A DNA stretch of 64,000 nt, taken from Candidatus Gastranaerophilales bacterium. Its GTDB lineage: Bacteria > Cyanobacteriota > Vampirovibrionia > Gastranaerophilales > Gastranaerophilaceae. The stretch lies in contig CALUXU010000006.1 of assembly GCA_944324825.1 (NCBI GenBank), positions 104,790 to 168,789 on the forward strand. The letters run 5' to 3'. Of the stretch, positions 32,026-40,470 are shown one piece after another (position 1 is the stretch's first letter; every line of letters begins with the position of its first letter). The position numbers and the translations under genes are program-made. Below the pieces are notes generated by a model. That model searched no databases, was not told where the DNA came from, and saw nothing but the letters and a program-made list of their open reading frames with translations.

Positions 32026-32472
32026 CTAATCATCAATTTTTTTTTGCAGCAATGAAAACAATTTAGCATTTTCCGTTTTATATTCCGGGAATTTCTCAGC
32101 ATTAATATCTTTAGCATCCGAAAGTATACTTATAAATTTTGAAAAGCTCATTGCATTAACATTATGTTTACCAGAATCAAAATCAAACAAATCTATAGAT
32201 ACAGTATGTGGTTTATTATCTTTAAGGTTAATATAAATATCATCTAATCCGTTATTCCAATTATTTTTTTCAACCAATGATGATAAAACTTTTTTCAAAT
32301 TTAAATTTGCTAAAGATTTACAAATTTTTTGTTCTTTTATATTTTTTTGATTAGACATAATTTCATTACTCCTAGAAAAAGTTCCAGTTTTGTAACTATA
32401 ATTTGCACCATAAGTACTATTATTATTTATTTTTTTATATTTAAATCCATAAAAACTTATTTGATTAATCAT
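32026..32472 (-). CDS. Lineage-type hypothetical protein (148 aa)
   Basis: It begins MINQISFYGFKYKKINNN, with an N-terminal F-x-G-F signature. A Ser/Asn-rich linker precedes a globular part (ICKSLANLNLKKVLSSLVEK, then PHTVSIDLFDFDSGKHN and SFSKFISILSDAK). No domain, signal peptide or membrane span was recognised. It lies 21 bp downstream of the 380-aa gene on the same strand and probably shares its transcript. Function unknown. Confidence 0.75.
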   Translation of the reverse strand: MINQISFYGFKYKKINNNSTYGANYSYKTGTFSRSNEIMSNQKNIKEQKICKSLANLNLKKVLSSLVEKNNWNNGLDDIYINLKDNKPHTVSIDLFDFDSGKHNVNAMSFSKFISILSDAKDINAEKFPEYKTENAKLFSLLQKKIDD

Positions 32473-32493
32473 CTATATATCCTTCTCAGAAAA

Positions 32494-33636
32494 TTATTTT
32501 AACACAGGAATTAAAAATTTTATAATTTTTTTAGCTGTTTCGCTATCAGCATATTGAGGGAAATGTGTTTCAATTATATTATCTATTTGAACTGGGAAAA
32601 TTGTAGAATCACAAATAAAAAAGAAAAAAGAATCATTTTTATGTTCAATTTTAAATATCCCGTTAGGAGAAAGATCCATAGAATCTCTCTTAAAAGGAGA
32701 TAAAATATCAATTGGAGTTTCAGACTCTATATGCTCATCTATTTTAGTAAAAACCTTGTTTAAAACATCTTTATCACAGGTCGTTTTTATCCCATGTTTA
32801 TCCTTATAAGAATAACTAAATAAAAAGAGATTTGGATTCTCTTTTGATTGAAATTTCTGCAAATCACAAATATCTAAAACTTGTCCGTTTTTTCTTTTAA
32901 ACGTGAGATTTAGTGTTCCATCAACATTTTTGACAGCAAGGACGTCACGAAATCTATTTATATCAGCCACATTTTCATTTATATAAGCTGTAATATTAGC
33001 AGGATTTTCGGCCGTAGAATTTTCTGCCAATAATAAAAGTTCATCATAGAAATCTGTTACGTGACAGCCCTGTATACCATTTTTAGATGTCACTGCAAAT
33101 TTTGTATCATGCTCTATAACCTTGCCTAACTGAGAACGTGACAACGAAATTTTATTTAAATGGTTCTTTATTGTTTTAATTAAATTATCATCAGAATCTT
33201 TTGCAGTAGCACTTATTTTTGATATTTTATTAGTTATAGATTTATTGAATTTAGGATTTTTATAAAATACAGAAGTATGGTTATCGTAAATTGGGAATGA
33301 TTCAAGAAAATCATTCAGATGCAATTTCGTAAAGTTATTTACTGAAATATATTTTTTATTAATTGAGTTAACTTTACACCACTTAAAATCCTTAGAATAA
33401 TTAGTTATATCCGGTTTCATTACTTGAATACGGCCTAGCAATTCTTGAGAATCCATTTGCGCAGCTCGATTTTTTATAGAATTAATAGTAAGCGATGTAG
33501 GATCAATAGGCTTACTTATATTTTGCTTTAAATTTTTTTTTAAATCCGATGATGTACCGTTTTTTAAATTATCTGGCAGATTTTTAATAATCTTATTTAT
33601 ATCTTTAATAATCTTATCTATATCTTTAATTTCCAT
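32494..33636 (-). CDS. Hypothetical 380-aa protein
   Basis: The N terminus holds a short DNA-level tandem repeat that encodes an IIKDINKIIK-like coiled helix. The rest is a Lys/Asn/Asp-rich alpha-beta protein with a run of Phe residues near the C terminus (DSFFFFICDSTIFP) in a beta-like context. There is no signal peptide and no recognised family. The ATG at 33636 is chosen over a TTG two codons earlier, although no strong ribosome site is visible for either. It appears to be the first gene of a two-gene unit with the 148-aa protein. A secreted or effector role cannot be shown. Confidence 0.7.
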   Translation of the reverse strand: MEIKDIDKIIKDINKIIKNLPDNLKNGTSSDLKKNLKQNISKPIDPTSLTINSIKNRAAQMDSQELLGRIQVMKPDITNYSKDFKWCKVNSINKKYISVNNFTKLHLNDFLESFPIYDNHTSVFYKNPKFNKSITNKISKISATAKDSDDNLIKTIKNHLNKISLSRSQLGKVIEHDTKFAVTSKNGIQGCHVTDFYDELLLLAENSTAENPANITAYINENVADINRFRDVLAVKNVDGTLNLTFKRKNGQVLDICDLQKFQSKENPNLFLFSYSYKDKHGIKTTCDKDVLNKVFTKIDEHIESETPIDILSPFKRDSMDLSPNGIFKIEHKNDSFFFFICDSTIFPVQIDNIIETHFPQYADSETAKKIIKFLIPVLK

Positions 33637-33726
33637 ATACAAGAACCCACATATAATTTATAAATCAAGCTTTTAATAAAATTTGCTTAAATACGATAAA
33701 AGATTAAAATATTGTTACAAGACAAA

Positions 33727-33752
33727 AAGCCGCAGAGTTTAATCTGCGGCTT
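33727..33752 (-). terminator. Intrinsic terminator after the Ala/Pro/Glu-rich gene
   Basis: AAGCCGCAGA (33727-33736) and TCTGCGGCTT (33743-33752) form a perfect 10-bp GC-rich stem. On the minus strand it is followed by TTTTTGTCTT. It lies 22 bases past the stop at 33774. Confidence 0.9.
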
Positions 33753-33773
33753 ATAAATTATTAGTTAACTTAA

Positions 33774-35318
33774 TTATCTGCTGTGAGTATATTCACCTCT
33801 TTTTAATTGAACATCTTTTAATTCATTATTCATATCTGGAACTACAGAGTAATATGGAGTTTGGGTGGTAGTTGGATCCCCAACTTTTTGTACATCTAAA
33901 GAATAGTATCTGGATGTTGTTTGAAGAGTTTCCGGATTATAAGTATTAACTCTTGCGACTCTGCGTTCATTACCTTGAACATCAACTACAGTAGCTTCTT
34001 CGTATTGTGGATATTCAGCAATAACATTACCATTCTTATCTTTTAAATCTTGAGATGCATATTTATCCATCCAATAATCTGTAGCTTGAACTCTTTTTAC
34101 ATATACTTCATATCTTTGGTATTTATCTTTTTCAGCTGCAAGTTCTTGCAATGCTTGTTGTCTTTGAGCTGATTCTTCAGGACTTAATGCTCTTTCGTAC
34201 TTTTTCTTGCCTAACCCTAAGAATCTTGCTTTAGTTTCAGTAACTGTAGTTTTTTCCAATTCTTGTTCTTTTCTGAATGCTTGATTTTTAAACTGTTTAA
34301 TAGCATTTAATCTTTCTTCTGGAGATAAACCTGCAAGCAATGGGTCATTATCCATAGCAGATGTTAATTGTTCTTCTGCACTTACTTCAGCTTTTACAGT
34401 AGCAGCAGGTGCTTGACCTTGAGCAGCTTCAGCATTTTCTGCAGTTGCAACTGGTGCTTCTTCAACTGCTGGTGCTTCCTCAACTGCAGGTGCTTCTTCT
34501 ACAACCGGTGCAGCAAAAGGATTTGATACTGCTACTGCAGAAGCAGGTGCGGTTGGGTTGTCTTGTGGTGCTTGAGCCGGTACAGCGTCAGGATCTTGAG
34601 CTTCTTTTTTGCCTTGAGCAGGAGCTGCTTCCGCATCTATTTCTGGTTCTGTTACTACTGTTTCTGTTTCTTGTTCAGCATCTGGTTCAACAAATTCCCT
34701 TACCGGAGTTTCTTGACCATTAACAGTATATGAACCAACTCTTTCTTTTGAACCATCAGGGTATGCTGTTTCAGTAATATCCCAGGTAACAGTATCATTT
34801 GGTTCAGTTTTTGGTTGTTGCACTTGAATAGGTGTAATTTTGATATCTTTTACTGTCGGTTGTGGAACTACAAACGGAACAGGTTTAATTTCAGGCATTT
34901 TCTTTTCAACAGGTGCCGGAGCCGGTTGTTCTTCTTCTTTCAATACGTAACCTGCTGCATCTGCTAATCTTACGTAGTCATCATAAGAAATTGCATATTG
35001 TTCACCTGCTTGCATTCTTGTAAATTTTGTAGAATAACCATGTTCTGAAAATACGCTTGTAAATTCGTTACCTAAATTTCTTTTATCATAATTTGAAAAT
35101 TTGTTATTTTGACCGTCTTTGTTATTATCTTCAAAAATACCAGCTTCAATATCTTTATTTAATCTATCCATATAGTCATAAGATACACCGGAATTTTTAC
35201 CAGGTCTTGCTGTTAAAATAATTTCGTGACCTTCTTCTTTAATTTTATTGAAAGCTTCACGTCTTGCTTTGATTTCTTCAGGTGTTAAACCATTACCATT
35301 TCCATTAACTTTTGTCAT
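33774..35318 (-). CDS. Large Ala/Pro/Glu-rich low-complexity protein (514 aa)
   Basis: Residues about 1-125 form a folded N-terminal domain (LTPEEIKARREAFNKIKEEG, YDYMDRLNKDIEAG) that appears twice in weak form and is not a known domain. The middle (about 130-320) is a long disordered Pro/Ala/Glu/Val region with VEEAPAVEEAPAVEEAP repeats. The C-terminal part (about 330-514) is helical, then beta-rich (EYPQYEEATVVDVQGNERR). The ATG at 35318 with GGGGA upstream is preferred to the longer frame at 35411. No signal peptide. It may be a structural or scaffolding protein of the lineage. It is a single-gene unit closed by a strong terminator. Confidence 0.8.
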   Translation of the reverse strand: MTKVNGNGNGLTPEEIKARREAFNKIKEEGHEIILTARPGKNSGVSYDYMDRLNKDIEAGIFEDNNKDGQNNKFSNYDKRNLGNEFTSVFSEHGYSTKFTRMQAGEQYAISYDDYVRLADAAGYVLKEEEQPAPAPVEKKMPEIKPVPFVVPQPTVKDIKITPIQVQQPKTEPNDTVTWDITETAYPDGSKERVGSYTVNGQETPVREFVEPDAEQETETVVTEPEIDAEAAPAQGKKEAQDPDAVPAQAPQDNPTAPASAVAVSNPFAAPVVEEAPAVEEAPAVEEAPVATAENAEAAQGQAPAATVKAEVSAEEQLTSAMDNDPLLAGLSPEERLNAIKQFKNQAFRKEQELEKTTVTETKARFLGLGKKKYERALSPEESAQRQQALQELAAEKDKYQRYEVYVKRVQATDYWMDKYASQDLKDKNGNVIAEYPQYEEATVVDVQGNERRVARVNTYNPETLQTTSRYYSLDVQKVGDPTTTQTPYYSVVPDMNNELKDVQLKRGEYTHSR

Positions 35319-35480
35319 ATTAATATCCCCCAATTTAATATCCCGCTTACTCTTATATAAAGTTTTTTTGTTTTTAATAATTGCCTTTTGTGTAAAGAAA
35401 TGTAACAACATATTTACAAAAGCTAAAGAAAATATCCGGCATGGTCGTTTATAGATTATGTGGATAAGGGAGGTGTAGTA

Positions 35481-35621
35481 ATGTATTACGAATTAAAAAA
35501 TGAAAAAGTTATCATTGATTTAGAAACATTGATAAAAAATTCAACAGAACTAGATGAAGATACAACAGCGTATGCACTCTTTATGAAAGAGAGAATATTA
35601 AGTGTTTCAGGGGTTAACTAA
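35481..35621 (+). CDS. Small hypothetical protein (46 aa)
   Basis: The 46-residue frame starts MYYELKNEKVIIDLETLIKN and ends VSGVN. A strong ribosome site (GGGAGGTG) lies six bases before the ATG, which makes it credible in spite of its length. It is acidic and helical. It opens a plus-strand row of three small genes and diverges from the Ala/Pro/Glu-rich gene. No family was recognised. Confidence 0.6.
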   Translation: MYYELKNEKVIIDLETLIKNSTELDEDTTAYALFMKERILSVSGVN

Positions 35622-35648
35622 ATTATAAAACAATGCTATAATATTTAT

Positions 35649-35918
35649 ATGAACAATAGATATTTAAGCATAATTTTAATTATCTGTTTAATCATTAGTA
35701 CAATGGCAATTTGTACTGCATGTAATCACAAAAAGAAAACATCAAATAAAATAATTATAAAACACGAATCAACATATTCTAAATTAATGAAGAAGAAAGA
35801 GCCGCCTTCAAATATTATTGATTTAGGAGATGATACTGAGGTCAATTTTGATTATCATATTGGTCCGCAAGATATTATTGAACCGAGCTTTAATATGATA
35901 AGAATTGATTCTCCTTAA
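35649..35918 (+). CDS. Small probable lipoprotein (89 aa)
   Basis: The N-terminal hydrophobic segment (YLSIILIICLIISTMAICTAC) ends in a Cys preceded by Thr-Ala, an acceptable though non-ideal lipobox, followed by a basic stretch. The mature part is short and acidic (DLGDDTEVNFDYHIG). It probably sits in the inner or outer membrane facing the periplasm. A TATAAT lies just upstream of the ATG with no clear ribosome site. Function unknown. Confidence 0.7.
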   Translation: MNNRYLSIILIICLIISTMAICTACNHKKKTSNKIIIKHESTYSKLMKKKEPPSNIIDLGDDTEVNFDYHIGPQDIIEPSFNMIRIDSP

Positions 35919-35950
35919 AAAGGTTATGTTTTTATACTAAAATTATAACT

Positions 35951-36307
35951 ATGAATGACAGACAGCTTGTTTCGAGATTAATAATACTTGTAATAACAGG
36001 TCAAATCCCTGTACGTCAGGCTTTATTGAGTTTTCCTAAAGATACAAAAGACAAAAGTATCATAACAGCATATCATGCACTAATTCATTACGAAGCAGAT
36101 GAAGATTTAAGAGCACAAGATTTTATGTATAAGGAAGAACAAGACGAATATTTACAATTCCTGGCAGATACATTATCCAAAAACAGAACTTTGCCTCAAA
36201 ACATAATTAAAAGTTATAAAAACTACTATTCTGATGTTGCATTACCTAAAGATAAAAGTATGCGAAATCTAATAAAAAAGCTCTGCAAATTTCTAAATAT
36301 TAAATAG
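35951..36307 (+). CDS. Hypothetical 118-aa helical protein
   Basis: An all-helical soluble protein: MNDRQLVSRLIILVITGQIP, RQALLSFPKDTKDKSIITAYH, and a C-terminal basic helix (NLIKKLCKFLNIK). It is reminiscent of uncharacterised cyanobacterial-lineage proteins, but no family can be named. It ends eight bases inside the rsmG gene on the opposite strand, giving a convergent overlap. No strong ribosome site precedes the ATG. Confidence 0.7.
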   Translation: MNDRQLVSRLIILVITGQIPVRQALLSFPKDTKDKSIITAYHALIHYEADEDLRAQDFMYKEEQDEYLQFLADTLSKNRTLPQNIIKSYKNYYSDVALPKDKSMRNLIKKLCKFLNIK

Positions 36308-36911
36308 CCTTGAATATAAGCAGTTTTCTCTCATATACTTCATCCAACGGTAAAGTATAATCAATTGACTCAATATATTCTAAGTTATTTGTTTTTAGGA
36401 CATTTTTTGCCTCTTCAATCTCATCCATGGCACGTTTAGACTTATATGCAACAAAATAACCGCCTTTTCTAAGAAGGGGCGCTGCGTATTCTGCAAGTTT
36501 ATCCAAAGCCGCAACCGCACGAGAAGTTATAATATCAAAAGAACAACCATTAAGATTCTCAACTCTTGAACATACAGGATAAAGATTGGAAATATTCAAT
36601 TCAGATTTGATATTATCAATTGCCGTAATTTTTTTTCTTATACTGTCTAAAGCTGTTACTCGTATTTGGGGATACTCTATTGCTATCGGAACGGCAGGAA
36701 ATCCCCCTCCCGTACCAATATCAAGAAGAGTTTCGGGTTTAAGATTATATTTTTCAAAAAAAAGTTTTATTGCAAGTGAATCATATATATGTTTTTCATA
36801 AAGATATTTCTCTTCGTTCTTTGATATCAAATTTAAAACAGAATTTTGCTTCAAAAACACTTTAGAAAATTTTGTAAAATCATTATTAATATGGATTTGT
36901 GCAGAGTTCAT
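36300..36911 (-). CDS. rsmG: RsmG, 16S rRNA (guanine-527-N7)-methyltransferase
   Basis: RsmG methylates G527 in the 530 loop of 16S rRNA with SAM. The SAM-binding motif I LLDIGTGGGFPAVPIAI is intact near residue 62, followed by VTALDSIRKKI, SRAVAALDKLAEY and GGYFVAYK, in the expected order. At 203 residues the length is normal. The ATG at 36911 has a GGAG/AAGGA region upstream and lies 26 bases inside the end of the ATPase-TPR gene, so the two are co-transcribed. Loss of RsmG usually gives low-level streptomycin resistance; no defect is visible here. Confidence 0.95.
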   Translation of the reverse strand: MNSAQIHINNDFTKFSKVFLKQNSVLNLISKNEEKYLYEKHIYDSLAIKLFFEKYNLKPETLLDIGTGGGFPAVPIAIEYPQIRVTALDSIRKKITAIDNIKSELNISNLYPVCSRVENLNGCSFDIITSRAVAALDKLAEYAAPLLRKGGYFVAYKSKRAMDEIEEAKNVLKTNNLEYIESIDYTLPLDEVYERKLLIFKAI

Positions 36912-39087
36912 TAAATTCCTTTTCTCCAATTTTTAGTTTTATTTCCTCAATACGCCTATTAATTTTATTTTTATTCGCCTGGCTAAATTTATCCTTAACA
37001 AGATTTTGGACATAGAAATACTCTTTTAATGCCAATTCATACTTGTCAGTATTCGTAAAGAAATCCCCCAAATGCAAACAGGCATTTGCGATAGCAAATA
37101 TATCATTTGATTTTTTCGCTGCTCGTTTTGACTTTAATAGGTATAAATGAGCCTCATCAGGATCTTTATGCACCAGAAGCTTTGCAGCATTTGATGCAGC
37201 GTAATACATTCCGTAACTATTAGAATTTATTTCATCATATTCATAAGCTTTTTTGAAATTTTCAAGAGCTCTGTCTTTATCATTAATATCAAGATAAAAA
37301 TCTCCTAAATTAGAATATGACAGAGATTTATACTTATTAGTATCTTCAGAAACCTCAATACACTTTTTGTAATAACGCACAGCCGTATCAGTATCATCAT
37401 TTTCATCAGACAATATAGCAAATTTAAAATACAATTCAGAAAGATTCGCTAAACCCGATTCTCGTTCTGAAAGAGTTACAGCCTTATTATACAATTCATA
37501 AGCTTTGTTTTTTGCCGCAAGCGAGATATAAATATTTCCAAGCAATGTATAAGCATCAATGGTTATTTTAGTATCCACCGTTTCAGAAATAATTTCGGTC
37601 AATATATTTATTGCGTCATTTGTTTTATAAGATTGGTAATATATCTTTGCAACACGAAGCTTGATTAAATTGACGTTATAACTATCATTTTTTTCTCTAT
37701 AATACTTAACCAGGTGATTAGCATAATGCAGTGCATATTTCCAATTCCCGAGGGTATCATATATATAAAGCAACCTGTCATACACTGTATATTTATCTAC
37801 ATCTTCTCTATCAAGCAGAGAAATATAAATTTTTAAAGCATCTTTATAGTTATAATTAGAGATATTATTTTCAGCTTCAATAAATAAATCTTCAGAAGGC
37901 TTATTCTGCAGAATAAGCCCGACTTCACTCCCGGCATCATCCTTCGCCGGCGGATTGATAATATTTGAATGATAGTCTATCTCAGAACGCATTGTATTCC
38001 TAGATATAACCAACAGCCTTTCATTAGGATTTAAGGCAAGCTGCGCATTATAAAACTTAACTATATTTTGCCGTATAGTTATCTCAGTATCTTTATCTAA
38101 ATCACTTATTAGAGACGTTCGAAAATAATTATTAACAATAAATAAATCCGCAATTGTCTTTATAAAAAGATTCTCCTTTAGATAGTCTACAGATGGGATA
38201 TCATATGCTTCAAAATAATCCAATACGGAAGAATTAATAGGATGACGAATAACAGACAAAATAGATAACAGCTTATAACATGCCTCCGGCAGCATACTTA
38301 TATAAGCTTTTGCAAGAAATTTATCGAATGACATACCGGAATTTGTATACGCAACAAGAAAATCATTAACACTCAAATTCTTCTTAGACAAAATCCTCGC
38401 AGTAATTTCAGTATAAAAATAATATCCTCTTGTAATTTTATATAATTCGTCAAAAATTCGAGATGTAGCCTTAATATTATTCTCATGCAAGCATTTTTCA
38501 AAAACCGATCTTGAAAAAGCCCTTAGAATAACCTTTGTATATATAATATCATCAGGAATCAATGCAGTATCAAAGGTTTTTGCAGTAATAACAATTTTCA
38601 CCTTATCATCATTCGCTAACGACCACAAAAAGTTTAGTATATCCTGTGCATTATCAGAAGAAACCAGCTCAAAATTATACAACGAAATAATTATACCGGT
38701 AGGGATTTCTGCAAGAAAATCAGTAAGTTTTTCTTGAAATGATTGGTTTTGATTATATTTCAAAAGATGCTCGTTATCCGGATTTATATTAAGCAATTGA
38801 TACCAAAAATTCAGCAGCAAATCATCAAGAGTAGATGCTTGTGAACATTCAAATTTAAGAGCGAGAACTTCTTTATCAATATAATTCATCATATGGCGGG
38901 TAATTTGGTACTTGCCGGTGCCGAAAAATCCGGTTATTAAGAGTAAATTTTCATTCTTTTGAAAAAAACCGTAAACTTTACTTAAAACAGGCTCCTGATT
39001 TTCTAAAAGAAATTTATTAATCTCAGAAGACTGAATAGATATAAAGTCATTATAATTTGCATTAATAGATAAAAAATTCTTCGCCAT
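36886..39087 (-). CDS. STAND-like P-loop ATPase with TPR repeats (733 aa)
   Basis: A P-loop near the N terminus (LLITGFFGTGKYQITRHM, Walker A GFFGTGKYQ) is followed by a Walker-B-like strand (GIIISLYNFELVSSD) and helical domains as in STAND/AP-ATPases. The C-terminal half (about 390-720) is a run of tetratricopeptide-like helices (DALKIYISLLDRED, AYTLLGNIYISLAAKNKAY, SYSNLGDFYLDINDKDRAL). No effector or DNA-binding domain is visible, so it is not a classical MalT or Avs protein. It overlaps rsmG. The ATG at 39087 is chosen since the longer frame adds no conserved sequence. A signalling or scaffold role is inferred. Confidence 0.8.
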   Translation of the reverse strand: MAKNFLSINANYNDFISIQSSEINKFLLENQEPVLSKVYGFFQKNENLLLITGFFGTGKYQITRHMMNYIDKEVLALKFECSQASTLDDLLLNFWYQLLNINPDNEHLLKYNQNQSFQEKLTDFLAEIPTGIIISLYNFELVSSDNAQDILNFLWSLANDDKVKIVITAKTFDTALIPDDIIYTKVILRAFSRSVFEKCLHENNIKATSRIFDELYKITRGYYFYTEITARILSKKNLSVNDFLVAYTNSGMSFDKFLAKAYISMLPEACYKLLSILSVIRHPINSSVLDYFEAYDIPSVDYLKENLFIKTIADLFIVNNYFRTSLISDLDKDTEITIRQNIVKFYNAQLALNPNERLLVISRNTMRSEIDYHSNIINPPAKDDAGSEVGLILQNKPSEDLFIEAENNISNYNYKDALKIYISLLDREDVDKYTVYDRLLYIYDTLGNWKYALHYANHLVKYYREKNDSYNVNLIKLRVAKIYYQSYKTNDAINILTEIISETVDTKITIDAYTLLGNIYISLAAKNKAYELYNKAVTLSERESGLANLSELYFKFAILSDENDDTDTAVRYYKKCIEVSEDTNKYKSLSYSNLGDFYLDINDKDRALENFKKAYEYDEINSNSYGMYYAASNAAKLLVHKDPDEAHLYLLKSKRAAKKSNDIFAIANACLHLGDFFTNTDKYELALKEYFYVQNLVKDKFSQANKNKINRRIEEIKLKIGEKEFNELCTNPY

Positions 39088-39199
39088 ACTAAAAATTATA
39101 TTAAAATATTTTGTTACTTTTTGCAAATCAATATACTTGACGATTGCAATATCATCATTTTAATAGTAAAATAAATTCAAAGTGGGAGATAGGGTTAGA

Positions 39200-39304
39200 A
39201 TGGAATTTTTTAGAAAACATCAAAAAGCTATAGTTTTGCTTATCGCAATTACTTTTATTGCGTGGACTTTTGGCTTGATGTTACTGCCACTGTTGGTAAA
39301 ATAG
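39200..39304 (+). CDS. Single-span membrane peptide (34 aa)
   Basis: The frame reads MEFFRKHQKAIVLLIAITF followed by IAWTFGLMLLPLLVK, a short charged N terminus and one strong transmembrane helix. AGGG lies shortly before the ATG, and the next gene starts 11 bp after the stop, which supports translation. It resembles the membrane anchor of PpiD/SurA-type chaperones without the folded part. It may be an independent membrane peptide of the envelope operon. Confidence 0.55.
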   Translation: MEFFRKHQKAIVLLIAITFIAWTFGLMLLPLLVK

Positions 39305-39314
39305 TATAAAAAGT

Positions 39315-40460
39315 ATGAATTTAAAGAAAATTTTAACATTAATATTAGGTGTATTGTTCTCATGCGGAGTGCATTCATATTGTTATGCAAGCAACAGTTC
39401 ATACTCAACCAATGTAAAAAAAATTCAAACAATAAAAAAACAACAGGCACAGGCAAGAGAAAAAGCAAGACACTATCGTATCCTTGAAAACCTTGAAACG
39501 AACAAACTTTATAAAAACCAACGTAAACTTGTCAATACCCAAAACTCACTAAAGGTATCTCAAGATGCATACTCCCGCAAGCAGCAAGAACTCACAACAA
39601 TGGAAGCCAATCTAAGACAGGCTAATATTGAATTCATGGAGCTTGATAATGATTTAAAAAATCGTATCAGACAAATATTTAAAAGCCAAAGAACCGGCTT
39701 TTTCCAACTTCTTTTGACATCGTCAGATATCAATACCTTGATTGACCGCCTGCACTTTGAAAGTATTGTTGTCAAAGAAGACTATAAACGACTACAAAGA
39801 GCTCGAGAAAAAGCAGCACAAATACTTGCATTAAGAGCACAAATAGAAGCTCAGAAAAAGAGTCTTGCCAAAACAATTAATGATATAAACTATCAACAAA
39901 AAGTTATCCAAAGCAATATTGCTCAAAATCAAGAAATGATTCATAAATTAAAAACGAACAGAAGTTACTATGAACGTTCAGAAAGAGAACTTGCAAGACA
40001 ATCAGCAAGTATTGAGGCAATGATTTCAAACATAAAACCTAATTCAGGTACAAAAGTTGCTGTCACCACAGGATTTATAAAACCAATATCCGGACCTATT
40101 ACATCACCATTTGGATATAGAATTCACCCGATATTCAAGAGCAGAATATTCCACTCAGGAATTGATATTGGAGGTCCAAACGGCGGAGCAATAAGAGCTT
40201 CAAATAACGGACGTGTAATATATGCCGGCTGGTACGGCGGATACGGACAAGTTGTAATTCTGGATCACGGGATTGTCCGAGGTCAAGCTATTACTACACT
40301 TTATGCCCATATGAGTTCTATTTCAGTATCAAAAGGGCAAGTTGTTAAACAGGGTCAGCAGGTTGGAAGAGAAGGTTCAACAGGTTACAGTACTGGACCG
40401 CATTGCCACTTTGAAGTGCGTGTAAACGGACAGCCAAGAAACCCTCTAAACTATATCTAA
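39315..40460 (+). CDS. EnvC/NlpD-like murein hydrolase activator, M23 domain
   Basis: A signal peptide (LKKILTLILGVLFSCGVHSYCYA) is followed by a long periplasmic coiled coil (about 35-235), then a LytM/M23 domain. The M23 part holds HSGIDIGGPNGGAIRAS, GQVVILDHG, TLYAHMSS and GPHCHFEVR, so the H-x3-D and HxH metal ligands are present. It may be an active peptidase rather than a degenerate activator. Such proteins split septal peptidoglycan or activate amidases during division. It is the second gene of an envelope operon, 10 bp before the LptD-like gene. Confidence 0.92.
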   Translation: MNLKKILTLILGVLFSCGVHSYCYASNSSYSTNVKKIQTIKKQQAQAREKARHYRILENLETNKLYKNQRKLVNTQNSLKVSQDAYSRKQQELTTMEANLRQANIEFMELDNDLKNRIRQIFKSQRTGFFQLLLTSSDINTLIDRLHFESIVVKEDYKRLQRAREKAAQILALRAQIEAQKKSLAKTINDINYQQKVIQSNIAQNQEMIHKLKTNRSYYERSERELARQSASIEAMISNIKPNSGTKVAVTTGFIKPISGPITSPFGYRIHPIFKSRIFHSGIDIGGPNGGAIRASNNGRVIYAGWYGGYGQVVILDHGIVRGQAITTLYAHMSSISVSKGQVVKQGQQVGREGSTGYSTGPHCHFEVRVNGQPRNPLNYI

Positions 40461-40470
40461 AGGATTAATT

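Noticed and set aside
34409..34723. Plus-strand Leu/Gln-rich open frame
   Set aside because: It is the antisense shadow of the Pro/Ala/Glu repeat region of the gene at 33774-35318.
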